Shown here: positions 1-9,117 of the stretch, piece after piece
How positions within the stretch are numbered: position 1 is the stretch's first letter
Layout of the letters: every line of letters begins with the position of its first letter
Assembly: GCA_015655585.1 (NCBI GenBank)
Contig: JAATEV010000068.1
Coordinates: 1-64,000 of the forward strand
Direction of reading: 5' to 3'
Source: Terriglobales bacterium
GTDB lineage: Bacteria > Acidobacteriota > Terriglobia > Terriglobales > Acidobacteriaceae
Length of the DNA: 64,000 nt
The notes under the pieces: model-generated
Told to the model about the DNA's origin: nothing
The model's database searches: none
The model's input: only the letters and a program-made list of their open reading frames with translations
Made by a program: the position numbers and the translations under genes

Positions 1-458
1 GGCGAGTTGAAGGCCACCTTCTGGTTGAGGAGCAGGTGGGCGAGCTCGGCGTAGAAGATGTCGGCGGCCTCCTGGCTGGCGAAGTAGCCGCTGGCGAGAC
101 CCCAGTCGCGGATGGACTCGGCGACGCGGGTGATGAGGGCGCGGACGCCGGACTCACGCTCGGCGGTGCCGTTGAGGCCGTGTAAGTACTTGCTGGCCAC
201 GATGTTCGTGGCGGTCATGGACCAGTCGGCAGGGACTTCGACGTTCTTCTGCTCGAAGATGATCTTGCCCTTGAAGTCCTGGATGACGGCATCGCGGAGC
301 TCCCAGACGACCTCGTCGTAGGGGGAGACACCGGATTTGGTGAAGTGTCGGCTGAAGGTCAGGCCGGGAGCGGAAGAAGCAGCGGGCGCAATGGCCTGCC
401 GGGAGTTCGCGGCGGAGGTCTTGGTCTGCTTCTGCGCCTGGGTGGGAATGGTCGCCAT
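1..458 (-). CDS. nrdJ: Vitamin B12-dependent (class II) ribonucleoside-diphosphate reductase, N-terminal part, truncated by window edge
   Basis: Reverse-strand open frame from ATG at 458 with no stop to position 1: MATIPTQAQKQTKTSAANSRQAIAPAASSAPGLTFSRHFTKSGVSPYDEVVWELRDAVIQDFKGKIIFEQKNVEVPADWSMTATNIVASKYLHG..., a class II RNR N-terminus. It is not in the ORF track because the stop lies outside the window. Confidence 0.85.
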   Translation of the reverse strand, partial: MATIPTQAQKQTKTSAANSRQAIAPAASSAPGLTFSRHFTKSGVSPYDEVVWELRDAVIQDFKGKIIFEQKNVEVPADWSMTATNIVASKYLHGLNGTAERESGVRALITRVAESIRDWGLASGYFASQEAADIFYAELAHLLLNQKVAFNS

Positions 459-701
459 GTTGGAAATAACTCCTTTTAAATTTGATGAGCAACAAAAAAA
501 CTGGGTTCACCGTGCGAACCGTGGGAGAAACAGCGCTGTCGCGGCAGAATATGGATCCGGTCATGAGGTCTAACCGGCGGCTACGACCCAGCACCAAAAA
601 GATAATTCAGGTCCGTGGAGTCGGCCTGTTCGAGACGAATCCAAGGGGCCCCGTGTTACGGCTTCGTGACTGCTCCGAACAAGGTTGCAGTCGTGAAAGT
701 A

Positions 702-747
702 ACGCCCCTTATAGTGCATGTCAAGTATAAAGCACAAGATGTTGTGT
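702..747 (-). promoter_or_regulatory. Putative tandem NrdR boxes upstream of nrdJ
   Basis: gcacaagatgttgtgt (732-747) closely resembles the NrdR box consensus; a weaker half-conserved copy acgccccttatagtgc (702-717) starts 30 bp away, about three helical turns. Confidence 0.4.
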
Positions 748-971
748 TACCTGTGCGAATACCCGTGTTTATGCGGGAATTCTGCGGCGGAATCGCAAAA
801 ATCGGCGGTTTGGCTGTGGATTTTGGCGAATCGGCGCGTAGAGACGGGGGTTACTGGTTGGTTAAAATGCACAGTTTTCAGGGTAGGCCGAATGGGGCCG
901 CGCGACAAGGCGCAGGAGTGGTGCAAATGCGGTGGATGATGGTGGAAAGCGTGGAAAAACGGTACGGTGGA

Positions 972-2510
972 TCAGTGCATCTGCACCGTACCGGTGGAGT
1001 ATCTGGTCAGGTCGAGGTTGGAGATGGTCTGGGTGGTGCGGAACTGCCGGACTACGGTGTAGGGGGTGTAAGAGACGGGTGTTCCCGGGCAGATGAAGCT
1101 GGGACCGATTCCTTTTCCGTAGGGCCGATTAGAGAACTGCAACTGGCCTGTCTCTACCGGCGAGAGAGCGAAGGCAACGCCGTAGCTGTTCCCTCCTCCC
1201 AGCCAGACGCCACCTTCCGGTCCCGTAGGTGTGGCAGACGGGGTCTCGGGACAGGGGCCGCTTGTCCACCGTCCGGTCATATAGGCGAGTTGCGGAGTGT
1301 ACACGGGATAGCGGCATCTCAGGGCGCTTGTAAAGGTGTCGGCCGCACAGACACCTCCATTGGGAAGCCTGTAATCGTCCCCGGCCGCTATGGCCTCTGA
1401 CCGCTGACCGGCTGCGAGCTGCGCGTTGGCCAAAGAAACCGTCACCGTTGCAGGCGTGGAGCCCAGACGCCGCAAAAAGTCGGGATCAACCAGAATGTAG
1501 ATATTCGAAGGCATTTTCTCCCGTGGAAGTATTATCTGGAATACTTGCTGCCAGCCGGAGCTCCAGTGCAGCCCGTTGGCGGCAGATATCTCCACCTGCA
1601 CCCCCTGAGCCCGGACAATGGAGTCGGCTGCCACTCCAGAGAAGTTGAAGGGAAGGGCGATCCCGTTCGGAGCGGCTCGCCGCCGCCCATTCGACAGATC
1701 CGGAACCTGCCTGCTGGGGTCCGAATCGAAGACCATCGAGCCGGGCAGTTGACTTGCCTGCGCGATATCCGGATAGAGATGCCGGGCCAAAGCTGCTGTC
1801 GGCCGGGCCAGCATGAGGGCGACGATACATACGGGAAGGACGACCAGAGTCAGACGTGTTCGCATTGTGCTGCGTGTGGCATATTGCAGCGTGATTGCCG
1901 TAAGACAGACAATCACGAAGATCGTGAGGATCAGCGGCATGGAGTAGGGATCGGGAAGAACATTGAGATAGAGGCGCGAAGACAGTAGAGACGATCCCCA
2001 GATCAACAGCCCCAGATAGAGCAGAGCAGCCAGCACTGTCAGGGTGAATCGCGGGAAGCTTGAAGTCACGACTGACAGAGCGAAGACCGGAATCAGCATC
2101 ACCGTGGTGAGCCGGGCCATGTTCAGCAGGAGCGCAGGAAGCGAGGCAAGAGGATTCAGCCCGCACCCTGCGAGGATGGCCACCTGCGTCAGCAGCAGTG
2201 GCAGGCAGAAGAAGACTGCTATAAACAGCACCTTCGCGATCAGCAGGTTCGGCCAACGGTAGGGACGCGAGAGCCAGAACTGGTTTTCGCCTACCAACGA
2301 TTCGTCATGCACCGCCTGTACCGTCAGAATCCAACCGTTCATATAGACGAGGAGAGAAAGAATAGTCCCGATGAACATGGTGAGGCCGTTTGTCTGGAGT
2401 GCGTTCTTGACCGAGACCCAGCCAAATGCGATGAAGAAGCCGAGCGAGGCCAGAAGCTGAGGCCAGAGGTGACGTGCGTCTTTTTTGAAGATGTGGAGGA
2501 CCTGGTTCAT
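972..2510 (-). CDS. ABC-2 type transporter permease-like membrane protein
   Basis: 512-aa ORF with multiple hydrophobic segments, overlapping the ATPase gene (ATGA-type junction at 2507-2510). Confidence 0.75.
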   Translation of the reverse strand: MNQVLHIFKKDARHLWPQLLASLGFFIAFGWVSVKNALQTNGLTMFIGTILSLLVYMNGWILTVQAVHDESLVGENQFWLSRPYRWPNLLIAKVLFIAVFFCLPLLLTQVAILAGCGLNPLASLPALLLNMARLTTVMLIPVFALSVVTSSFPRFTLTVLAALLYLGLLIWGSSLLSSRLYLNVLPDPYSMPLILTIFVIVCLTAITLQYATRSTMRTRLTLVVLPVCIVALMLARPTAALARHLYPDIAQASQLPGSMVFDSDPSRQVPDLSNGRRRAAPNGIALPFNFSGVAADSIVRAQGVQVEISAANGLHWSSGWQQVFQIILPREKMPSNIYILVDPDFLRRLGSTPATVTVSLANAQLAAGQRSEAIAAGDDYRLPNGGVCAADTFTSALRCRYPVYTPQLAYMTGRWTSGPCPETPSATPTGPEGGVWLGGGNSYGVAFALSPVETGQLQFSNRPYGKGIGPSFICPGTPVSYTPYTVVRQFRTTQTISNLDLTRYSTGTVQMH

Positions 2511-3415
2511 GCTTCTCTTCCCTTCTGGATGGCGTGGGCTTCTGTTCGCGCGATGGCGAGAAAGATGGAGCGCAGAGACATGGGGGTGAGGGTGATGTTG
2601 CGGGCGGTGGGAAAGATCTGCGCAAGTTCGGCGGAGGCTGCGCCGTTGGCGGCCTCGGTGTGGGTGAAGCGGATGACCGTGCCGACGGCCTGCGGCTGGA
2701 GCCAGGTGGCGGGAATGGCTGCGGGGAGAGGCTGAGGGTGAGGGAGGGTGATCTCTACTTCGCGGAAGCGGTCGGAGAGGGTGGACATCTCGTCGGAGAA
2801 GAGGAGCTGGCCCTGCTGGAGGTAGCCGACGTGAGTGGCGAAGGATTCGATCTCAGCGAGGTCGTGGGAAGAGATCAGGATGGTGGTCTCGGAGGCGCGG
2901 TCGAGGAGGCCTTCGATGAGCTCGTCGCGAACGAGGGGGTCTAGGCCGGAGAAGGGCTCGTCGAGGAGGATGATCTCGGGACGGAAGGCGAGGACGCTGG
3001 CGAGGGCGACCTTCATCCTCATGCCGCGGGAGAGGTGCCGGAGCTTACGGTCGAGCGGGAGATTGAACTGGCGGACGAGGGCGGTGTGGTCCCATTGCGG
3101 GTAGAAGGGACGCAGGTAATCGAGGAAGACCTGGATGGTCATCCAGTCGGGCATCTCCTGATTTTCGGAGACGTAGCCGATGCGGGTGAAGGCGTCGCCT
3201 GCGAGTTGGGTGGAGGGTATGCCGAGTACGTCGGCGTTGCCTTCCGTGGGTTTGAGGATGTTCATCAGGAGCTTGATGATGGTGGTCTTTCCGGCTCCGT
3301 TGGGCCCGACGAGGGCATAGATAGAGTTCTGCGGAATAGCGAGATTGAGGCCGCGGAGCGCGTTTGTGCGGCCATACGTGCGGGAGAGATTGTGGGTCTG
3401 GATTACAGGAGTCAT
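2507..3415 (-). CDS. ABC transporter ATP-binding protein
   Basis: Walker A GPNGAGKTT, signature LSRGMRMKVALA, Walker B EIILLDEPFSGLD. Confidence 0.95.
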   Translation of the reverse strand: MTPVIQTHNLSRTYGRTNALRGLNLAIPQNSIYALVGPNGAGKTTIIKLLMNILKPTEGNADVLGIPSTQLAGDAFTRIGYVSENQEMPDWMTIQVFLDYLRPFYPQWDHTALVRQFNLPLDRKLRHLSRGMRMKVALASVLAFRPEIILLDEPFSGLDPLVRDELIEGLLDRASETTILISSHDLAEIESFATHVGYLQQGQLLFSDEMSTLSDRFREVEITLPHPQPLPAAIPATWLQPQAVGTVIRFTHTEAANGAASAELAQIFPTARNITLTPMSLRSIFLAIARTEAHAIQKGREA

Positions 3416-3861
3416 TTTGTTCGGCGATCTCCGTCTTCAGATTTGGAGCGGGATTGGTTTTCTTCGGGGCTCAGACGATTCCAATGCTGGGTGATGCTGG
3501 TGAGGACTTCTTCAAGCCCGATGCCAAGACGTTTGGCCTCGACGACGAGCTGCTCGACCTCCGGGCCGAGAAGCTGGGTTCGCTCTTTGCGGGTCGAGTC
3601 GGGAAGGGCGGCAACTACGTTGCCGATGCCGGGACGGGTTTCGAGGAGACCGTCGGCTACTAGCTGGGAGATGATCTTGTGGGCGGTATTGGGATTAATT
3701 TTTAGTTCGCGGCTGAGGGTGCGGACCGAGGGGAATGCATCTCCGGGGAGGAGCTGGCCGGAGATCATCGCTTTGTGGGCAGCGTAGACGACCTGCTCGA
3801 AGATGGAGATGCCTGGCCGGAATTCGACACTGAACGGAATCACTTCTGTACTATTACACAT
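3412..3861 (-). CDS. GntR-family (YtrA-like) transcriptional regulator
   Basis: FEQVVYAAHKAMISGQLLPGDAFPSVRTLSRELKINPNTAHKIISQLVADGLLETRPGIGNVV; short effector-less GntR followed by ABC ATPase and permease. Confidence 0.92.
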   Translation of the reverse strand: MCNSTEVIPFSVEFRPGISIFEQVVYAAHKAMISGQLLPGDAFPSVRTLSRELKINPNTAHKIISQLVADGLLETRPGIGNVVAALPDSTRKERTQLLGPEVEQLVVEAKRLGIGLEEVLTSITQHWNRLSPEENQSRSKSEDGDRRTK

Positions 3862-4014
3862 AGTACAGTTGATGGGAAGATGTTTTTTTGTGGTGGGTGG
3901 AATTTATCTCTCTTTGTGGGGAAATAGGGCGGGATAGGAAGTAAAGAACGAGGGGATGGGAAACCCTGAAAAATAGGCACCCATCCCCTCTGTTAGAGGT
4001 ATTGTGCAGGCTGA

Positions 4015-5637
4015 TTATTGTGCCGCTGGAGTCGTTGAACTACTGGAAGAGGATTTTTTCTTAAGGATGTCGATGATGTGGAAGAGATCTACTCCGAAAC
4101 CGATTTGATAGCGATCTCGGTTGGGCTGAGAAACAGGAATATCCGTCACGGAAGGACTTGTATAGGTGATAGGTGTGGTCGAAGTACTGGTGGCAGCAGT
4201 AAGAATAAGCTGAGGATTATCCCTACCAGTTTTGTTTAATTCTGTGTCCATCGATCCGAAGATATAGAGGCCATCGACCTGAGGAACAGGTAGAACACCT
4301 CCGAAATGAAGGACAAAGTGGCGTAATTGACCACCACTGACATATTCGTTCTGGCCAAAGGTCAGATCTCCAATGGCAGGAAAACGATATTTGCCGTGGT
4401 TATAGTCCCCTCCGTACATTTTGAGTCGAACTCCTCCTGCATAGTTGCGGTAAAAGTGGGTTCTGTCTGTCGGCAGAAATGACACGTAGCATGACGTACT
4501 GGATGCGGATGTCGATGTTGATGAAGAAGTAGTCGAGGGGAGAGGATTGCACCCGGGCGCATAAGTAAAACCTGACCCAGGATTCTGGGGATATTGTTGG
4601 ATAATTTGACTCGTCAGGTTATAGACTGCGGGGTTTGCCTGCGATGCGGAAAAGGGAGTAATCGCTCCGAACGAAAGAAGCGCAGAGAGAGTAATGATCG
4701 TGCTTGGCGATTTGAGATGAGCAGAGTGATAGTCCCCAACATCAAAGCTATCGACGGATAACTTCCAGTAGTGAAACAACTGGACGGCAATATTTACAGA
4801 ACCTTCCAGAGATTTAACGACGCTATCAGGATTTGCACTTGCTGCGGTTTCAATATAAGAAGCAATCGAACTGGTTGGGTCCAGAGTAAGGCTCGTGGGC
4901 TGTGCCATTCCGGCAATACGCATCTGACCGCCAACCCATGCGCGCGATGAGAAGAATTTTCCGCTCGAAAGAGGAGCATCCAGAATGCCGATGCCGAGAA
5001 AGACAGGGCTAGGATCGGTAGAACTCGCTCCGGTAATATCCAACCCCGCGAATGCGGTTCCAAGAGGAGCGGTCTTAGAGAAGGATATTACAGGTATGGC
5101 AGCAGAGGTAAAGGTCTGTTGCCCCGCTCCCCCGGCTAAAGTCACGACTTCAGTTACATAAACGTACTGCCCGGCGACGAGTGGATTGATGAGAGTCGTT
5201 TTAAAACTGTCATTTCCCGCCGACGAAATTGAATTAACGATAGCGGCACCCGCTCCAGGATTCTTCTGCTGTGCAATCAAGGGATTATTTGGCGCATTGC
5301 AAGCATCCGGTTGGGCCTTCGGCTTATCATCCGAAACGCAGATGTAGATATCGACCGCTATATACGCTGCGGTCACCGGTTGAACATTGCCATTTATTGA
5401 ACTATCCCCATCCAGCAAAGGACCTTTGACCGCAGGAAGGATCGGACCTGCGACAGGTGGTGGTGGTGGAGGTGGGGCAATTGCTGGAACACCTGGCACT
5501 ACAGCAGATGCAAGCAATGTCCCGGCCAAAATAGTAGTTGGGGAAGCAGGCGATACAGTCGGCGTCTGTGCAACTACCAATGACGATAAAAGAAACGTAA
5601 AAAGGCAGAACATGAAAATGCTATGGATCTTGCTCAT
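4015..5637 (-). CDS. Secreted protein of unknown function, possible outer-membrane protein
   Basis: Signal peptide MSKIHSIFMFCLFTFLLSSLVVAQ, poly-Pro stretch, Ser/Thr-rich tracts; internal start chosen at 5637. Confidence 0.6.
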   Translation of the reverse strand: MSKIHSIFMFCLFTFLLSSLVVAQTPTVSPASPTTILAGTLLASAVVPGVPAIAPPPPPPPVAGPILPAVKGPLLDGDSSINGNVQPVTAAYIAVDIYICVSDDKPKAQPDACNAPNNPLIAQQKNPGAGAAIVNSISSAGNDSFKTTLINPLVAGQYVYVTEVVTLAGGAGQQTFTSAAIPVISFSKTAPLGTAFAGLDITGASSTDPSPVFLGIGILDAPLSSGKFFSSRAWVGGQMRIAGMAQPTSLTLDPTSSIASYIETAASANPDSVVKSLEGSVNIAVQLFHYWKLSVDSFDVGDYHSAHLKSPSTIITLSALLSFGAITPFSASQANPAVYNLTSQIIQQYPQNPGSGFTYAPGCNPLPSTTSSSTSTSASSTSCYVSFLPTDRTHFYRNYAGGVRLKMYGGDYNHGKYRFPAIGDLTFGQNEYVSGGQLRHFVLHFGGVLPVPQVDGLYIFGSMDTELNKTGRDNPQLILTAATSTSTTPITYTSPSVTDIPVSQPNRDRYQIGFGVDLFHIIDILKKKSSSSSSTTPAAQ

Positions 5638-6072
5638 GATGGGCTCCATGGATGGGCGGGCCTGCTTGTCGGCCATGCCATCTTGTCTAGGGGAATTGTT
5701 TGGACGGGAGTGAGGCACTGCCGGTTTGGGCAGGTCGGCGGCCCTTTCGACAAAAGTCGATCGTCAGGCGCGCGCGCGCGGTTTCCCAAGTTCAGCTCTC
5801 CAGTCGAGGGAAAACTTATTTGAAGGGGCCTGAAAACTTTTGAAGGGGGCCTGAAAAATCAGAGACTTATGCGTGCACACTATCAAAGAAACAGCCGCTC
5901 GATATCCCCCATTTGGGAGATATTTTTATGGCCTGGCGGCTTGATCTGTTCCCAATTCCCTGATTTCCTGTTGGCGTTTTTGGGAACACCCATTCCCTCG
6001 CCTGGTCAGGACGCAAATCTGGTCGTCGGATTCGATGTGCTTGTACTTGTTGATCTTTTCCGGAGTTGCAGG

Positions 6073-8202
6073 CTACTCGGATGTGCCCCGGTTAGCCAGG
6101 TTGGCGGTGCCGGGGAGGGGGTTGGTGAAGGTGGCTCGGGTGCCGAGGGCTTTGAGGAGATCGGGGATGTCGTAGTGGCGGACCACTCCGGGGAGGATGT
6201 CCTCGGGGGCGTCTATGGGCATGGGGGCTTCGAGGAGGCTCTTGTAGCTCTCTAAGCTATGGTCTATGTGGACTTGGCGTAGGCGGGCGTCTAAGACGGC
6301 GGCGTGGAGGAGGACGAGGCCCATGTGGCCGCTGGCTTGAGCGGTGATTCTGGTGGGGTCTACGTCGGGGCGGCCGGCTAGGACGTCAATGGCACGGATG
6401 GTGTCGTCTACGCGCATTCCTAAGAGGGTTTTGCCGTTTAGCTCGGCGCGCAGCTCGGTGAGGTAGAAGGGGCCGAGGATTCCGGCCTTGGTCTCCTCAT
6501 TTCCGGGAGGACTGGGGCGCGGAGTGAGGGCCAGAACTACGTTGCCGGCGGCGGTGAGTTGCTGGATTTCGGATGTGGTGGCGGATGGTAATTGGCTGGT
6601 GAGAAGCAGGACGGCTGGGTGTCGGCCGGGGGTGGTGGGGGTGGCTACGAGGATGGGCAGGTCGATGCCGGACTCGGAGGAAAGTGTCTGGTTGGATGCT
6701 GGTGGGTGAGTGGCTCCGGGTTGGGCAGAGGCGTGGGTGATCTCGCGGACCTGATGCTGAAGCTCGGCTGGGGTGAGTGCGGGGACGGGGTGGGCGGCGA
6801 GGAGCTGGCGGGCTCGTTTCAGGTTGAGGGAGTGGATGGTTTCGGCGGTGGGGTAGCTGGTGGCAATCTGGCCGGTGGGAGTGACCTGCAAGGCGTCCTT
6901 GGGCAGGTCGGCGGGCAGGGCGAAGGGGCTGGCTCCGGGTGGTGGAGGCGGCGGGACGATGGGCTGGGCGTTGGAGTGGGCTAGGTGGAGGAGGAAGAAG
7001 CTGACGATCTGGGACTGGAGGGGGCGGAGGTTGCCGTGGCCACCTATGCCGGTGATCCACTGGAGGGCGGCGGTGGCGGGGATGTTGTTGGAGGTGTCGG
7101 GATTGAGGGTGGGGCCTGTGGGGATGCCGGGCTGCGGGTTGCCGGTGGGGGTTCCGGCGGAGGCAGGGTCGAAGAGGGAGTAGAAGCGACGGGTTTCGGT
7201 GACGGAGGTGAGGGCCCCGGCGTAGGGGAACATGTCGGACGCGGTGGAGATGACGGCGTAGGGGCGGGGAGCGGCTAGCTCTACCCAGTCGGGGAAGTCG
7301 AAGCCGCTGGAGATGAAGTTGGGGACGGACTGCTCGGCGTCCTGCGGGCCGATGGAGGGGAGGAGCTTGTCGAAGCTGGTGATGAAGCAGGCGGAGGCGA
7401 TGGTCTTGATGCGGGTGTCGAGGGAGCTGAAGAGGGCGGTGATGGTGCCGCCGCCGGAGCAGCCGAAGGCCCCGATGCGGTTGGGGTCAACCTCGGGGCG
7501 GGATTCGAGGTAGTCTACGGCGCGCATGGCGTCCCAGATGAAGTAGCGGGAGACGGCGTCGCCGAGGAGGGTGGGCTGGAGACCGGCTTCGCCGTGTTCG
7601 CCGGTGGGGCGCATGGCCAGGGACTTGGTGGGATCGGCGGGGTCGGGGTACTGGAGGCGCTCGCCCTGACCGACGGGGTCCCAGGAGAGGACGGCAAAGC
7701 CGTTGCGGGCGAAGGTGCTGGCGGTGCTGTAGTCGCTGGCCTTGCCGGTGGGGCCGTGGCCGGGGGCGATGACGATGGCGGGAAGCTTTTGCCCGGCCTT
7801 GTTGTCGGGCAGGTAGAAGAGGGCGGTTACGGGGAAGTTGGGCTGGGACTCGTAGAGGACTTTCTCGATGCGGAAGCCGTCGGCTTGCGTGGTGCCGAGG
7901 ACTTTGGCGTTGAGCGGGGTCTTTTCGGGCAGGCCGCCGATGAGGGAGAGGATTTTGGCGCGGGTCTCGCGCTGGCGGGCTTCGGCCTGAGCGCGGGTTT
8001 TGATGTTGGCGATGGTGGCGCGGCGGGCGGCGGTGTACTGGGCGGAGATGGTGTCGACGTAGTCGTCGAGCTGCTTGCGGCCGTGATTGGCGGGGCTGTC
8101 GGGGTCGATGCGGGCGGGGGCGGCGGGGCGCGCGGGCGTTTGGGCGGGGAGCAGAGAGGCGGCCAGAAGAGCGGCTGAGGTGAGGAAGAGTGGGGTTCGC
8201 AT
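6073..8202 (-). CDS. Secreted alpha/beta hydrolase (acetyl xylan esterase-like, apparently two domains)
   Basis: Signal peptide MRTPLFLTSAALLAASLLPAQ; nucleophile motif GAFGCSGGG, LPAIVIAPGHGPTG; start placed at 8202 rather than 8283. Confidence 0.75.
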   Translation of the reverse strand: MRTPLFLTSAALLAASLLPAQTPARPAAPARIDPDSPANHGRKQLDDYVDTISAQYTAARRATIANIKTRAQAEARQRETRAKILSLIGGLPEKTPLNAKVLGTTQADGFRIEKVLYESQPNFPVTALFYLPDNKAGQKLPAIVIAPGHGPTGKASDYSTASTFARNGFAVLSWDPVGQGERLQYPDPADPTKSLAMRPTGEHGEAGLQPTLLGDAVSRYFIWDAMRAVDYLESRPEVDPNRIGAFGCSGGGTITALFSSLDTRIKTIASACFITSFDKLLPSIGPQDAEQSVPNFISSGFDFPDWVELAAPRPYAVISTASDMFPYAGALTSVTETRRFYSLFDPASAGTPTGNPQPGIPTGPTLNPDTSNNIPATAALQWITGIGGHGNLRPLQSQIVSFFLLHLAHSNAQPIVPPPPPPGASPFALPADLPKDALQVTPTGQIATSYPTAETIHSLNLKRARQLLAAHPVPALTPAELQHQVREITHASAQPGATHPPASNQTLSSESGIDLPILVATPTTPGRHPAVLLLTSQLPSATTSEIQQLTAAGNVVLALTPRPSPPGNEETKAGILGPFYLTELRAELNGKTLLGMRVDDTIRAIDVLAGRPDVDPTRITAQASGHMGLVLLHAAVLDARLRQVHIDHSLESYKSLLEAPMPIDAPEDILPGVVRHYDIPDLLKALGTRATFTNPLPGTANLANRGTSE

Positions 8203-8245
8203 CGCCTTGTCTTGATACACGGTTTTATGCGGGTTGGTCAAGATG

Positions 8246-8256
8246 TGGTCATACCA
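8246..8256. promoter_or_regulatory. Candidate GntR-type operator TGGTCATACCA
   Basis: Palindromic tggt-N3-acca located 44-54 bp upstream of the hydrolase start. Confidence 0.3.
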
Positions 8257-8746
8257 ATTTTGGCAATGACGATGATTTTTCACGGGAGGCGAGGCGTTGG
8301 CGCAGCTCGGCGGTGGCTTGACGATGGCAGAGGAGGCAGAGGGTCCGGAGGTTGTCGAGGTCGCACTGGCCTCCTCCTTCGGCTACGGGGAGGAGGTGGT
8401 CGGCGTCCCAGAGGGTACGGCGGGCGGTGATGGAGGCCATGCCGTAGAGGCGGAGTCCGGCGATGCGGGCGGGGCCGCGGGCGCGTTTGAGGGCGTTGAA
8501 GGCGGCCACGGTGTCGATGCCGCAGGAGGCGCAGATGCCGTGGTCGCGGGAGAAGACCTGATCGCGGAGGTAACCGGGGTCGGTGCGGAGACGCCACTGG
8601 TGGACGCAGTAGTCGGAACAGAAGGTGCGGCGGCGTTTGGCGAGGATCTCCAGCTCGCACCAGCGGCAGAGAGGGAGGCCGTTGGGGCCGTTGGGCAGGG
8701 AGTCGCGATTGGTTCGACCGCCCTGAAGGGTTCGGGTGGGATGCAT
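8249..8746 (-). CDS. HNH endonuclease domain protein
   Basis: CRWCE...CSDYC zinc-knuckle-like Cys pairs, CASCG, WDADHLLPVAEGGGQCDLDNLRTLCLLCHRQAT (HNH motif). Confidence 0.8.
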   Translation of the reverse strand: MHPTRTLQGGRTNRDSLPNGPNGLPLCRWCELEILAKRRRTFCSDYCVHQWRLRTDPGYLRDQVFSRDHGICASCGIDTVAAFNALKRARGPARIAGLRLYGMASITARRTLWDADHLLPVAEGGGQCDLDNLRTLCLLCHRQATAELRQRLASREKSSSLPKLV

Positions 8747-8855
8747 GGCTCTCTGAGGATAAAGTGCGGGGTTTTGGGATGGAATTGGTGAGGTTGGTTC
8801 GTGGTGGTTTGAGATCGCGTTTGTCTTTCTGTGGAAGCGGAGGCTGGGGAAGGAC

Positions 8856-8940
8856 GGCATACCCCAGGGGCTGAAGCCCCTTTTTCGACTGACGGGAGAG
8901 GCCCAAGGCTAAAGCCTTGGGGTACCCAGAAGCAAAGACA
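8856..8940. repeat. Dispersed intergenic repeat R1 (copy 1)
   Basis: ggcataccccaggggctgaagccccttttt...gaggcccaaggctaaagccttggggtacccagaagcaaa; near-identical copy at 62648-62731. Confidence 0.8.
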
Positions 8941-9117
8941 ACACCTAGACGCAAAGACTGAATTCGTTAGACGCTGCCTACGTTCTGGGCGAGGCAAGGC
9001 CCCTCTGAGAGATCGGGGCCTTTGAATGGTCCATTGCGAGAGATGGATGATCGACTTTTTGAGAAAGCGTGCCAAGATGGAGGAATCGTCCGTAAATCAT
9101 CGGTGAGGTGTCTTTTG

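Noticed and set aside
460-700. Cobalamin riboswitch in the nrdJ leader
   Set aside because: No B12-box-like sequence on the minus strand of this interval.
5764-5780. (CG)n run caggcgcgcgcgcgcgg as potential Z-DNA/regulatory site
   Set aside because: Short simple repeat in a GC-rich genome; no supporting context.
6488-8178. Multiple long plus-strand and alternate-frame ORFs (e.g. 7594-8178, 6592-6984) overlapping the esterase
   Set aside because: Gly/Val/Ala-rich or Pro/Ser/Arg-rich frame shadows typical of high-GC coding DNA; the minus-strand 736-aa frame has real domain motifs.
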